A stretch of DNA of 64,000 bases from Asterias rubens (GCF_902459465.1 NC_047062.1:31924673-31988672), one strand, 5' to 3'. Shown: positions 1-12,699, counted from the first letter of the stretch. The notes: generated by a model not told the origin, from the sequence alone. Numbers and translations: made by a program.

Positions 1-1734
1 CCATGGTCCAAAATTGAACAGCTACAAAATTCTTCAACAGCAAGAAAGTAAACAAAATTGTCATAATATTTTGTTTTGCATGCAACACTTATGAAATGAA
101 AACTGATGCACATCCAACATGAACAAATTCAGCATTTTATCTGTATCAGTGTGCTTGCAAAACCATTCTATTTTATGTATCATTTTATATTTCTTATGTC
201 CTTTCTGTATACTGTCTGAAAACAAGTTGTTGGTGAAGCTCCTAGACTGTGTGCGCACAAAATTAAAGGTCACAAAATTTATCAAGTTAATTGCTTAGCC
301 AACCATTATATGCTATTCAATTTCTCCCTAGTGGTTATCGATTGAAGACCAAATAACTGAAACGCACCATAATGGCGGTTTAAGTAAGATTTCTATATCA
401 GGTCTGCATCAAATTATAAAATTTCTATATTGCAACTTTGTTGCAAGTTAACTGCACTTGGAAAAAATTATGAAGGTATAAACTTGTCCAGCATTCACAT
501 TACAAGCTCCAATAAACCTTTATTCCATTCCATACGGTGAACTTTCGAGCTATCAAGCTACGTATCAAAGAAAACTTGTTTTAAACAAAAAACAAACAAA
601 AAAACAGCTCAGTTTTACCTGAAGACTTTTCAGGAAAGAAATTAACCTAATTTTTTCCAAGGGTTATTTAACACAAGACCTGAAAAAGCGCTATATAAAC
701 TCAAAATATTATTATATTATGTTAATATTAAGACCTGGCCAGCCCATTCAGACATCAAGTTAATTGATTCAATATTGCGTGACTAGTTGCCACTGTGCAA
801 GAGCCATTAAGGATGAAAAAGGTCTCGTTATTTAGCAAATTGGATACAACCACAAATAATTCCCCAAATAACTCATGTGTAAACATTTGTGTAGTCAACC
901 ATAAAAAGGATATTTTCCCGTAGATTAAATTTTTTACATGCTGACTACTCTTCCCATCATGTAACTAGTAAAACATGTTGAGTATAATGCCCGGTTCGGA
1001 AATTATTTCCTGAAAATTAGTAGCGTGATGTTTTGATGCGCGTCTAGTTCACAATGGCACAAATTTCATGTAGTAGCCATATTATTGAACCCAATGTGAC
1101 CATGTTTCAGCAGGATAGAAAACCTGTTATAATTCACCCTTAACTTATGCCCTAAATTTGTGTTGTACCTTTATATATCACCTTGTGGTGCACTTTCATA
1201 ATGCGGACCTTGGCATCGGATGACAATACACACACAGTGGCAATGCACATTCCTTACTATTTTTCTCTAGCATGCTTCACTCAGCAGTCTTCCAAAAGAA
1301 GTCATGCAAAAAGCAACAATAAACCTTGACGGTGTTTTCAATATGACGAAGGAGGAATATCTAGAGATTTGTCCAACGTAATAGGACATGAAGGTACCTA
1401 AGTTTGTCTGCCAACCGACATTATGTTCCTAGAACTACGTCACCAATTCAAGTTTTTTGCAATATACACCTCCAATAAATTCTGAAAGAAAAAAGCCTTA
1501 ATTGGAAATAATTTCGAATTCATAGGATGGGCATTATGTTCTGTCCAGTCGTTCTATCGTTTTAAGACGTTGAGCTCTATGTGCTCTTGTAGCTTATTTT
1601 TAGTAGCTGCTTTTGTATTGTATTATTGTGTTCTTTATTACATGTATCCAGGGCCCCCAGGAAGAACAGTTCATTGACAACTGATGGGGCTACCCTGGTT
1701 AAATAAGACAATTTTGTTTATTAATGGAATGAGA

Positions 1735-2290
1735 CTGTGATACAATAATAATAACAAATAATAACAGTGGCTTCTAATATAGCATGCTATCCATCACTCA
1801 GTGACGCTCCTGGCACTGTATAATAACATACAGTATTTTCTGCAAGGTATAATGGGACTAAGTTTGATTTATAAGACCTAATCCTTAGCACCATGTAATG
1901 GTTTACAAGGTGCTGTAGCGCAATGTGCTCCAATATTATTAAAGCAAATCTTCTCCAGCCACTCACTTACCTTGATAGCATCTTTCTCCGCAATGTGAGG
2001 ATCCGATCGATCTTTCTCCTGAATCTCTTCTCCTTCTTCAGTTACATCTTCAGTATCATCATCTGATGAAATTGGAAGCATTGGAGGAACCTCCATACCA
2101 CGATGCCAACTAAATACACGATCCAATGTACCCTGAAAAAAAATAAACATTGGGCTATTTAGCATTATTTAGTTTTAGTGATAGATGTTCGCGCTACATA
2201 ATTGGGTCTCAGTGTTCATCACTTCATTAACCAACCTTTCTGAGAGTTTGTATATATAATTCTAAGCTACCCAGTTAGGTAGATATGTGC
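1735..2290. repeat. SINE-like repeat fragments around the last RPAP1 exon in the window
   Basis: The stretch at 1740-1880 (AATAATA run, 'cagtggct...cactcagtgacgct...gcaaggtat') resembles 7455-7600. The piece 'gctacataattgggtctcag' at 2192 recurs at 4690 with the same following bases. An 'aaggtgctgtagcgcaatgtg' motif at 1909 recurs at 7810. These look like fragments of one interspersed family lying in RPAP1 introns. From 1 to 1735 I see only intron-like sequence and an L2-type tail (AGCGCTATATAAA plus TTA-rich) near 687. Confidence 0.45.
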
Positions 2291-5200
2291 GCTATATATA
2301 CATAAGACTTTGATATTATTATTATTATTGTTATTATTATTATTAATGCTTCAAAACTGTGTAGCACTGAGATATTTATAAACCTAACCTCCAGCATTCT
2401 GACTTGACTTTCATGTTATCAGGGTTCTCAGTGCCTCGGTTTAGGCATGTCACTCACTGACTTGTGAGCATTTAGTACTAAGGAGAACTCCCTTCTCAAA
2501 ATGAGTTTCCTTAGCTTATATCCAGCTTGCACAGCAGGGCCCTATTTCATAAAACCTGTAATCACAAAAACTTGCTAAGCACAGAAAACTCTTTCTTAGC
2601 AAAATTAGGTTACCAGATAAAATACTGTACATTTACCATTGCTGTAAGTGATACACACTCATTTCTTGCTAAATAAAGCAAAGGAATTTGCAGAGCAGAA
2701 TTTTCTGCAAAACAGCTTTATGAAATTGGGCCCAGCACTATTAAGGCCTTAATGAAAGATGATATAATTCCATCATTGACTCATGAGTATCTCTTACTCA
2801 GGAGAACTCTTTTTTTTTCAATATGAGTTTTCCTTACTTCATCTCCAGGCTGTATGAAAAGCACACATAAGGACTCAATGGAGGATGCTATAGTTTCATC
2901 ATTGACTCTTAATGAGTAATTTCCTACTCATGAGAACTTCTTTTTCAATATGAGTTTCCTTACTTTCTCTACAGGCTGTATGAGTAAAAAGGCCACAAAG
3001 GAGGATGCTTTAATTTCAATATTGACTCATGAGTATAGTATTGACTCATGAGTACTCCCTAACTCCCTAAGTTTCCTTATTTCATCTCAAGGCTAGCGGT
3101 AAGATCCAAAGGCCCCAATGGAGGATGTTAGTTGTAATTCAGTCATAGACTCATGAGTATTGCTTACTCATGAAAACTCCCTAAAGCCTGGTTCATACTT
3201 CCTGCAAATGCGAATGCGATACAAATTTCAACGTCACAAACTCGCAACGAATAAATTGCAACAGTTGAAATGTGCTCAACTCCGGCGAAACATTTCCTGC
3301 AGGGGCTGTCAAAATTTGATTCGCATTCGCAGGAAGTATGAACTGGGCTTAACTCATCATACGTTTCCTTACCTCATCTCCAGGCTGTATAAGTAGTGCT
3401 GCTAAGGCCTCCATGGTTGAAGCTATAACTCCTTCATTGACGCTGTCCAACGACCATCTTAAGAGAAATAGTATACCAGACTTCAAGAGCTGGGGAAGCA
3501 AGGGCTCCAAGAGTTCTCCCCCTAGTTGCTTCAGTCGACACTAAACAAAAAACAATCAAATTAATCATGATAAACTCATTAAAATAGTGATTTTAATATG
3601 GACTTATATGATGCGCTTATCAAAAACCCAACCAAGGCATCTACACAAAACAAGCAGTGTTTAAACTAAACTCATGCTCAAGTCTATGGGAGAAAATAAC
3701 AAAGCAAATGAGATTTCATTTACCTCTTGAAGATTTTTGAAGATGATGTGTACAACCAAATAACTATTAAAAACAATGGTTATTTTTCCATGAAAACAAA
3801 CTACATTTTATCAACAATACTCACTTTTTTGTGGGACCTGGGGCCGATTTCACAAAGAGCTATGATTATCGTAATTCAAATCAATCGTAGTTGCTTAGTA
3901 AGTGCAAATCACTATGGTGATACTGATAATTTGTCTTACAATGGATTTTATTGCTTTGTTAAATCCAGCCAAGGTTGGCTTAGGGTCTTCTTTGCCTGCC
4001 TTTCACACCTGTGAACCCTGTTTCAAATCCTATCTTTAGACCAGAGCTTAATGTGGATTGAGTTTTCAGTCACTCCCTTCCCAATTTCATGTTATTGCGT
4101 GGGTTTTCCCTACCTGGGGTTTTATCCCACATCTAAAACCCTTCTTTTTTTTCATCTCACTGTCAGATGTGCAACAAAATAGATACATCTATCTGAAAGG
4201 AACAAATTCAACCTTTCAAGCACCTTAAAGGATTACTTAGTTGCAGACAACTATCTTCTCATAGTTTAAATGTAATACTTTTTTCTTTGATGCTGTCAGT
4301 GTTTGTTAGTTTGATCAAAAACAAAACATTATCAGTATTTTTTCTTACATTGTAGATAATTCTTGCTAGAGTCTGCAATGCAAGAACTTGTTGCTGAGTG
4401 ACGGCACTGCGTGATAATGTAAACAATTCCTCCAGAGAATAACCTGGTACCTGGAAAATATACAGAAAGCCAGTTGAAGTATAATCAGTTCACTTTAAGA
4501 AGGTGGGCGGTCAGAAAGAGAGAGAAAGAGACAGTGGGGAGAAGGATGGAGGATGTGGATGTAAGAGGCAATACTTAAAGACATTGTGCACCTTTAAATT
4601 TTGTCATGGTCGAAAAGAAAAGGGGTTCGCCCCGATGTTCCTGGCTGTGGCTGCTAAATGTGCAGTAGCACCTTGTAAACCCTTATAAGGTGCTACGTAA
4701 TTGGGTCTCAGAATTCATTACTTTCAATAACCTCTCTGTATAATTGTTATTATTATTATAGTGGTACAAATTTTATGAAGCTGCTTAGCTGACAAAAGTA
4801 AACTAAATGCTTACAAGAATAAAGTTGCCAGCCAACATACCATGTCATGTGTACCATCTGTGACTGGTATCCTGCCCATTTCTTCCAAGCAGGAAATTGT
4901 TGAGCAATATTTTCTGCTTAAGTCTTAACTATAAATTTACTTCTGTCCACCCAGGAATAAATGGGTACCTGTGAGGAGAGAGATGTTTCTAATCTACCTC
5001 TTGTTCATCACCATGATGATGTAATCCTGTCCTAACTGATATATCAGCATCTCTAGCTATCAGACGTCCATTGAAGTCAAATCTAGCTTGGGATCCTTCT
5101 TTGGATTTTGCAGATGGCTTTGGTAGATCCTTCATCCATTCCAGTTTCTCTGGCTCAGTCTTATCCATGTGGACCCAGTCTTCCTTGATGGTGACGCGGG

Positions 5201-8200
5201 CTTTCACTAAAGAATCAAGAAGATTTCATTTTAACTGCAACATTCAAGTACAAGTACAATAACTCCTAACCAGCATTCTTAAAGTCTTTTCGCACAGGGC
5301 AACTTTTACATGCAACTTCAAGGCAACAACTTACTGTATTCACAAGGAACACTTTGGCGGCACAAGATACAATGATCTAGCTGTTACTCATTATCCCCAA
5401 GAAAATAATGAGAAAACTGACATGTGAATGAATTTTCTTATCGGAAATAGTCTGGAGCTGGCTGCCTGTCAATTGCTGCATGTTGCACAGCCTTTAGGGT
5501 TATAATCTCTAAGAAGAAAACATATCACGCTTCAATCTTCCATAGTTTTTTTGGAGAGCAAACTGAACAGGATTGAACAACATATTACTAAAGGTGGTGT
5601 CGCCATGACCAAAGCAGGCCTCTGGCCTTACAGGCTTTATGAACTCTCACCAAGTTACTGCATGAGTGTGCATAAGTCCGTGATTCCACAGCCACATGCC
5701 TCTTTTGATCATGACGACACTGCTCCTTTAACCAGTGAAAGTTTAATTCAATTGAAAAAGAACAACCTAGAATTTGATGGGGGATAGCATTAATGTAAAC
5801 TTACCACTCTGCCCTGAACTTGCTTCCATTCTATCAGAGTCCTTGATGTCAGAAACTGGTTCAGATACAACTTTTCTATCTGCAGATCCTTGGCTTCCAC
5901 AGTTTTCTTGGTTTGTCGGTTCGATGTCCATAGGTTCTGATGTGTCACACATGTCAGTGTAATTTTTCTGGTCTGGTTTTGATGCAACTGATTTGGGAGT
6001 ATTTCTTGACTGCATGAATGATAGCAAGCTAGGATCTGCAATCAACCAATGTACTCTCTTAAGGCTCGGTCACACAGGCCCCGATAACGAGAAACAAAAA
6101 GAGAACGATAAAAATGCACGCCCTCGATTGATTGAATAAGTGTGTGCATATTCTGCGAGGAGAAATTCAACCAACCGAGGGCGTGCATTTTTATCGTTCT
6201 CGTTTTCTTCTCGTTATCAGGGCCTGTGTGACCAGCCCTTGAGACTCTTTCTAGAATTTAAAAGGATTACCAAGTGACACTTTCAACTATATTCATAATG
6301 ATACAGATAAATTTAATACTAATATTGTCAGGTGCCAGTATCCTTAAAACCTAATAACTTGTTGTCCCAATAGAAGAACATAAGGATGAAATGAGCTTAT
6401 TTAAAAGAGAAAAGATCAAAGCAAATAAAAACACACTCCAACTTTCACACACATTGCTATTGAAAGACAAATCTGGTCACTTAATGGTGTAAAGATCTCC
6501 ATAGTCACTTTCGTTCAATATTGTTTAATAATACAACGATTACAAACATTTGTCCAGAAGGCAAATAATTTGACCATCCTGCATGTTTGCTTATTTTTTT
6601 GAAAAATAAAACAGAAACAACTCAAATTTTAAAATCAAAACTGGACTAACTCTATTAAAGAAAATTTCTTACCAAGCATTGCTTTTAATTTCTTCTGTTC
6701 TTCAAGTATATCTGCCTCCGTCATTTCTGAAAGTTTGCTCAAATTCTCTTGATGAATCCCTATCCTATCATCAGTGAGACTGCTTGATGGTTGACTTGAC
6801 TCTACAGACTCTTCAACTGAATCAGCTTCACTGATGCCTTGAGGATCGTGTTTACTCCTGGTGTCTGGTCCCATGGATGGAGTTAATAGACTAGGGGTAT
6901 TAACACCAAAGCTAGACGGAGATGAGCTCTCAAATTGCTGGGCGAATAAACTCTGTTTCTTGTTTGCTTTTGTACCACCCTGAGATGCTGGCTGTAACAT
7001 ATTCAAAGAGTTCAAAGAAACTATTATAGTACAAAGTGTTTCGATTTTGCCCTCACACTGATGTGTGATAGAGAGGTTCTCACAGGTCAGGTATATTCTA
7101 GGCGTAAAGGAACATGTCGGGCTACTGGATTGCAGGTGATGCCTGCAATCCAGTAGCCCGACAGAATTCTCAAGATTGTGTCAAACTACAGTAAACCATA
7201 CACAAAGGAATGTGCACATACGCATTTTGAAAGTCCCAGCGGAATGTTCCAGCAGTCCAAAGGACCGAGCTGGAATACATGTACTTAACCGATCCATTTA
7301 GAACTCATATTGTTCAGACTTTAGCGGCATTCTCTAAGCACTGTATACTCAGTACTTTCCGAGTCCTGCCAATCCAAACTGAGACAGAGCTTTGCAATAG
7401 GAAAGAGTTTTCACTCTGATTACGTGGTTTTCCAACTGCATCTCTGAAGCTATGTACCGGTAATAATAATAGTGGCTTTTTACATAGCGCTCAAACCAGT
7501 CACTCAGTGATGCTGAATGAGCTTTAGCATTCAGTATTTTTCCTGCAAGGTATGTGGAGCTACGTTTTGAAGAATGAGACCTATTGACCCAATTCACCTG
7601 ACATCATCATCAGAGTAATCTTGGATGCGCAATTTGGTGGGCAGTGTCACTGTGCGTTATTCAGTAAATTGCGCATTTTGAGTGACGCGACATTTACACG
7701 TAAACCTATTGCCCACCAAAATGGTGAGTGTGGCACAGTCGCCGTGTGTGACGGATATGCTTGCAAAGGGTCAACTCCTTTACAAGTAGTACCGTGTACT
7801 GGTTAAGAAGGTGCTGTGGCACAGTATGCAGCCAACCAGATTACAAATAGATGCTGACATACCTGTTGTCGGGGAGTCGTACCCCTGTGCGGCGCAGTGG
7901 GAAACCCCTGATTTGTAGTTTTAGGAAGAAATCTCGGGGATGGATTTGCTTCACGTTCCTTTGACAAAAACAACAAATAAAGTAACAGTTGTAAACAGTT
8001 AAAATATTTGAATTCTTCTGACAATGTTTTTAGATAATAATCTTAATAATTCGCCAATTTTAAAATGCATTCTGTTCATTCATTTCATTCTTGAAACAAT
8101 CTCAGCTCCCTGAGTATATAATGCAACAAGCTAAATCAAACACAAAAACCATCTCTGCACAGGTACTCATTTACTCCAGGGTGTAGAGAAGCAATTTAAG

Positions 8201-11045
8201 CTCATGGATACAAGTGTCATTGTCGGTTACTTTGCTACCAGAACTAAAGTCCAGTGCATTAAACCACAAGCTACAATACTTTCAAATGTTTTCATGGAAA
8301 ATAAGAGAAGAGAGCGCTTTTTTCAAAAACTTACCATGATTTTAGATAAGACAGATGTTACGTGAGTATCACGCCCTGTACAGAAAAAACACAGAATTAA
8401 AAGACTGATTGACATAAAACAATTACATTTTCAGACCTCGATTTCAGTGTTGAAGGGCCACAGCAATTCTCCTCTGGCAAGGGGTTTAAATTTAAAATTG
8501 TGTTGGAACTTTGCAATGGGCACCACAGCAAAAGCATGCCACGACAATTGCTGTGGGTGCCATACAGGTTCTTTTGAGGCCTGCATTTTATTCAAAATAT
8601 TCTATCAACAATAAGAAAGTCTAAACATATTACATTCTACAAACAGTAAATCTTGGAATCAGACATGTTCAATGACCTAGTGAAATAAATAATTGCTTTA
8701 CTTAAATTCCAGAGGAACAAACCAAAAATGCACTTACTGTCCATTGCTTCTTCTGGGTCTTCATCATCCTCAAGGTCAAAGGTCACTCTCTGAGAACCTC
8801 CAGTCTATAGTAAAACATGCAATGAAAGGCAATGCCATAAATTTAATTGTTTGTTTGGGCATTTGGTGGGGTTGCTCAAGATATGTGGATGAATAGTTTA
8901 TACTTAAGATTGGAGCTCAGCTACATGTAGAAGAGGAGTAAGCCATTGTGAGTTAGGCTTCATCAGTCACAAGGAAGCACTCAAATTTATTTCTCTAGAC
9001 TAAAGACAGCGCTGCTACGTTACCAGGTTGTAGCAAGCTTGGGGAAAGATGGTAAAGCCTGGTAACATTGTGCCACACATGTTCTTTCAGAATTGTGTGT
9101 GCAGGCCTGATACTGTACAAAGACATTTGAGGCAATAAACCATGGTCATTGCAGGCCTGATACTGTACAAAGACATTGGAGGCAATAAACCATGGTCATT
9201 GCCTTGATGCCCCTTGAAATGTTCCAATAAAATTTAAAATAATGCTCTCATACAGAGTCCCTTCACAAAGGAGAAAATGCAATGATGTTCAAAAGTGAGG
9301 CATCCGCCTTGGTGCTGTTGTCCCTTAAAAAGTGAAGCATTCGCCTTGGTGCCCTAGTCCTTTCAAAAACGAAGCATCAGGTCTGGTGTGGCTGTGGGTT
9401 TTCCCCATGTCTCACATTTAACTATGCAAAAACTTGCCCTGAATCACAAGAAATAGCAACTTTCTATAGACTGATTAAATTAAGCATTCACACGTGACTG
9501 AGCAAGTCATTGTGTACCAAACATTATTCAAATCTTTAAAAGGATAAAAAAAAACTTCTGAGCAGAGATGTACAGAGCTGTGCTAGTGTCGGCTTCCCTA
9601 GATGTAAAAGTCGCAGGAATACCACATACCGAGAACATTTATTTCAAGATGTCTGCATTCTTAGGTAAATTATCTGTGACGTCATCATACAACTTTCAAG
9701 TTTGCATTGTACTAAGATAAACATTTCAGGATCTCAACAAGTCGGATGGCACTTCCAGAGCTCCGGGAGAAATGAAAGACATTATAAGATAGTTTTTGAG
9801 ACTCACCGTTGCTGTTTGTTCTTTAAATCGTGATTTTTTCTTCTGAGGATGAATTGATGGTTCAAACATCGTAGACGTCATCGACAATCCTGAAAAGCAG
9901 CAAACAATCCATAAAGTAGTGAAAGCTTTGTTTTGAGAAGTATGGAGTGAGTGTCATGGGTGAGTTTTAGTGCACTTGACTTGAGACTCTGCCCTCCTAC
10001 TTGGTGATTTCTACATAAATTCCTTCAGCTCAAGTAACTTACTGTTTCGGGGCCACACAAATTAAAAACGTTTGAAATTCCTGCCCATTGGCCACATAAC
10101 ATTACCAGAACTATGGTGTTGTCAGCATGTGGACTTGGTTCCCGATCAGAACAAGGCACATGTCTCTAACCGTTTGAACAGGACATAAGTAGTAGGCCTA
10201 TGTCCCATGTGTTGTAGTGTAAACAAGTGAAAGAACTAAGTACGCTTATCATTGAGAGAAGGGGTCTTGCTGTGGTGTTTCTGATCTTTGGCTAAACCAC
10301 ATCACAAGGTACTGCATAAATCTGTATCATAATTAGTTGAAACATACCTCTGCATATCACTGCATGCTTTGAAATGCCAATTGGATGTGATAAAACACTA
10401 CATAGGAACTGCATAAAATCATTTTGGCTTGTCATACACTAACTTAAAGAGAATAATAAGACAACACTAAGAGAAGTCTGATCAATCAGATTGCAAAAAG
10501 AAAGAAAAAAAAACATTTGAGAGCTATGTCTGGAACAATGACCTGCTTGATCACAAGTTACTGCTTATACTTGAATTCCTCAAGACAGTTGCTACAATGA
10601 TACGCTTTGCGTAGTTTATAAAGAGATGGCAAACACCAATACACAACTCTCAATTAATGTGAATGGCACAATCAGGGTTTGCTCATCTGGAGGTTGCTTT
10701 ACAAAAGCTTACCCCCAAACCATTTTACATAGCAACTGTATCTATAGTCTGAGGAACTCAAACTTTAAAGCAGTAACTTGTGACCAAGCAAGTTTTTGCA
10801 CCATACATTATTCATCATAACTTTCCAATGGTTCATTGGCAAGAGATGTTTTTTGTACCTGGAAGTTGCACCACATCCTTCTCCACTGTGACCTTCTTGG
10901 TGTCTCCCCGTCCTTTCTCTGTGGTCGTCTTACGTTTATCCCCTCGCTTGACAACAGTGGCTGACGCAGTCTGCTGACGTGAAATGAAATCTTCCTGCTG
11001 TCTCAGCAAATCATCTTCAGTTTCTCCTGGTTTAGGGCGCTTCAT
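1971..11045 (-). CDS. RPAP1: RNA polymerase II-associated protein 1, N-terminal half (11 coding exons; gene continues past the left edge)
   Basis: RPAP1 is a conserved factor associated with RNA polymerase II and linked to its assembly and nuclear import. Exons in order of transcription are 10859-11045, 9807-9889, 8738-8804, 8335-8375, 7863-7958, 6673-6991, 5805-6035, 4998-5206, 4349-4450, 3373-3540 and 1971-2132. All have GT/AG borders and matching phases, and they sum to 1665 nt (555 codons). Recognisable blocks: the start MKRPKPGETEDDLL; DEDPEEAMDRRDTHVTSVL (split over two introns); KKQSLFAQQF; the RPAP1 N-domain HQENLSKLSEMTEADILEEQ running into LDPSLLSFMQS; then EDWVHMDKTEPEKLEWMKDL, GLHHHGDEQE, PGYSLEELFTLSR, GILFLLRWSLD and TLDRVFSWHRG. 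These follow vertebrate RPAP1 in order. The ATG at 11045 lies just after a splice acceptor. Animal RPAP1 has roughly 1400 residues, so the C-terminal part is missing here only because the window ends. Confidence 0.95.
2537..2733. mobile_element. MITE, 'GGGCCCAATTTCATAAAGC' family
   Basis: Terminal inverted repeats: 'gggccctatttcataaa' at the left and 'tttatgaaattgggccc' at the right. The interior is rich in GCTTAGC/TTGCTAA motifs. Other copies are at 21795-22048, 27969-28128 and 33658-33782, and a one-ended copy near 3840. Confidence 0.75.
3184..3352. mobile_element. MITE, 'AAGCCTGGTTCATACTTCCTGC' family
   Basis: About 169 bp with near-perfect terminal inverted repeats of about 30 bp ('agcctggttcatacttcctg' and 'caggaagtatgaactgggct') extending into GCGAATGCGA / TCGCATTCGC. 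A second copy is at 41915-42076. It lies in an RPAP1 intron. Confidence 0.8.
6061..6241. mobile_element. MITE with ~60-bp terminal inverted repeats
   Basis: Left end 'aaggctcggtcacacaggcc' and right end 'ggcctgtgtgaccagccctt'. The repeat continues inward through 'aacgataaaaatgcacgcc' and its inverse 'ggcgtgcatttttatcgtt'. It sits in an RPAP1 intron just upstream of the exon at 5805-6035. Confidence 0.8.
7115..7163. repeat. Perfect 22-bp inverted repeat with a 5-nt loop
   Basis: Arms 7115-7136 and 7142-7163 are exact reverse complements (TGTCGGGCTACTGGATTGCA...), separated by TGATG. It is intronic in RPAP1. I found no second copy in the window. Confidence 0.85.
9101..9380. repeat. Short tandem repeats in an RPAP1 intron
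   Basis: A 50-bp unit starting 'gcaggcctgatactgtacaa' occurs twice (9101 and 9151). It is followed by three looser units containing 'gcattcgccttggtg' between about 9290 and 9380. The motif 'cattgccttggtgccct' also appears on the opposite strand as a 22-bp direct repeat near 30880-30925. Confidence 0.6.
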
Positions 11046-11349
11046 CTTGGATTAGCTGACAAAAGTCACCCCCTAACATAAACAGTTTAAAGGAAAGGGA
11101 CAAATGAAACCTTTAACAATCTGACCTAAAATTCAATCTAAATTTTCTCCTTAATTTCAATTGCAGCCACCCCCTTTGGTAGCTTGGAGGGGGGGGGGGT
11201 ATTTTGCGGGAAAAATTGGAAAATCATTGGTTTATAATCAAACCACATTACAAAAAAATTACCAATATTGTGAATAACCCGACGCTTTGATTCTAGTAAG
11301 TAGTGAGTAACAAGTATGGTTTTTTTCAAAGGCTAAAATGGAGAAGTTC

Positions 11350-11530
11350 AGAGGGTGATCCCTGTACACAGATAGGTTGAGTGTCTGTCGACTGGCACCC
11401 CAAACAAATATACATTGACAAAAAAAAAGGAGCCCCAAACATACATAGGGCTAGATAGGCCAGTTAGCAAAATTGCTGTGCTGCCCTTACGGCTTCAGTA
11501 AGTTCGAGACATGTACGTTTAATATGGTTG
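11350..11530 (+). mobile_element. Degraded tRNA-derived SINE
   Basis: It shares its order of motifs with the better copy at 30247-30440: 'gactggcaccccaaacaaa', then 'catagggctagata' followed by a degenerate tRNA-like part. It lies in RPAP1 intron 1. Confidence 0.5.
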
Positions 11531-12293
11531 CATGGCATGGCATGTGTGCTTAAATTTATAAAATGACGGCGGTGTTTGGTACTTCATTGTAAAGGTCAAG
11601 TTAATTAAAATTAAAATATTGCTACCAATCAATCAAGTCTGAGAACAATTGAACAAGATATTGATAACATTGTTTTATCATGTTCTTTTGTATTTTTACA
11701 TGATGTTGACCACACTGTTCAACAAAAAAGTAGTATTTAACTATTATTAAACACAAATTTATTTGAAAAACATGAAACAGGGAGTGCATTTGTAGTGTTT
11801 GATACGTTTTCTATTCATTTTCAAAAAAAGACGAAGTCCAAATCCAGCTCATACAAACATGACTGCCAAAAATGATTAATTATTAAATTAATGAGGATGA
11901 AGCTCTTGAGTTGAAGACTTGAACATGTTGAACAATAATTTACAAGTCACCCTTTTGATGAGGACGAACGGACACCATTACCAGCATTTTATGAAAATGA
12001 GAGCCAGTCATAGTATAATATAATAATTGATAAACGAGCCTTACGGCAAGCCAACGTCCACGGGACAAGCCCGCAAAACGTCACAAAAACACCCACAACA
12101 AAACTGCTGTACCACACGGTCGGTGACGGTCAAAACTTCCTCGAACGCGAAAGACAAAACACGCACAAAAATCTTCTTTTTCGCACTAATTGTCGCAAAA
12201 TAATCAATAATTTCTTGAAAAGAATTTGTCAGTGATTCATAAAATGCTAAAATAAACACAAATTAAGGTCATTTCGAGGAAGAATTTACTTAC

Positions 12294-12375
12294 TGAATAC
12301 TTCAAGTGGAAATACTCCGTGTCTTTGCAAATGTGAATGTCGTCTGCTCGCAAAACTGCCAAATTTGTCCGCCAT
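12294..12375 (-). other. Candidate RPAP1 first exon (5' UTR) carrying an upstream ORF
   Basis: A good splice donor (TTCA|GTAAGT) lies at 12294, and the RPAP1 start exon has an acceptor (TGTCAG|) just before 11055, ten bases ahead of its ATG. Joining the two gives a 31-codon reading frame that starts at an ATG at 12375 (MADKFGS...) and ends with TGA overlapping the RPAP1 ATG as ATGA. The true transcription start and the splice are inferred. Another donor (GCC|GTAAGG) near 12045 could end an alternative first exon. Confidence 0.45.
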
Positions 12376-12660
12376 GCTTGAGGCTCTGCGCATGTGCATG
12401 GCAATATAAAACCGACTGCTGTTTGATGAAAGGTGTATAATTCACGATCGCTTTTTTCACAGTTAAATTTTAGTCGCTCGTCTTTTTGGATTGAATCGCA
12501 TAAAAATAGCGACTTCTTCTGGCGGAAATACATTTCCTGACCTACTGGATCATGGAAACATCAACTTGACTGTTCCTTTGGCAAATACCAGCACATAGCC
12601 GAAGCAAAATAAGCCGAAGAAGTTGAGACTGTGAGTGGGAGGGTTCAGATTTTTCAGGTA
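12295..12660. promoter_or_regulatory. Probable divergent promoter of RPAP1
   Basis: The region lies directly upstream of the RPAP1 first exon and has more CpG than its surroundings. It contains an NRF-1-like stretch (TGCGCATGTGCATGG, about 12388-12402) and a YY1-like ATGGCGG on the minus strand at 12375. On the plus strand a good donor (TTTTTCAG|GTAAGC, exon end 12657) suggests a second, divergent first exon at about 12600-12657. I could not follow that transcript further. Confidence 0.4.
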
Positions 12661-12699
12661 AGCTAGTGTAGTGTTGAAAAAAAAAAATTCATCACTAAT

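Larger units (their letters stand above)
2470..3372. repeat. Tandem intronic repeats derived from the 3' end of an RPAP1 exon
   Basis: Four diverged units of about 120 bp begin near 2490, 2820, 2945 and 3070. Each matches the last ~70 nt of the RPAP1 exon at 3373-3540 plus the start of its intron. The exon end 'catctccaggctgtat' and 'cctccatggttgaagctat' reappear as 'catctccaggctgtat' and 'ctcaatggaggatgctat'. Two copies keep a GTAAGG donor-like sequence on the minus strand; a third has ATAAGG. One unit is split by a MITE (2537-2733), and the last spacer by another (3184-3352). Confidence 0.75.

Noticed and set aside
1-1740. Further RPAP1 exons at the left edge
   Set aside because: I looked for the sequence expected after DAIK (LLP-rich helix) on the minus strand and found no block with splice sites, so the next exon is probably outside the window.
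12041-12259. 72-codon minus-strand frame in RPAP1 intron 1
   Set aside because: Low-complexity composition (FCCGCFCD), no homology recalled. It may be 5' UTR or promoter-proximal sequence.
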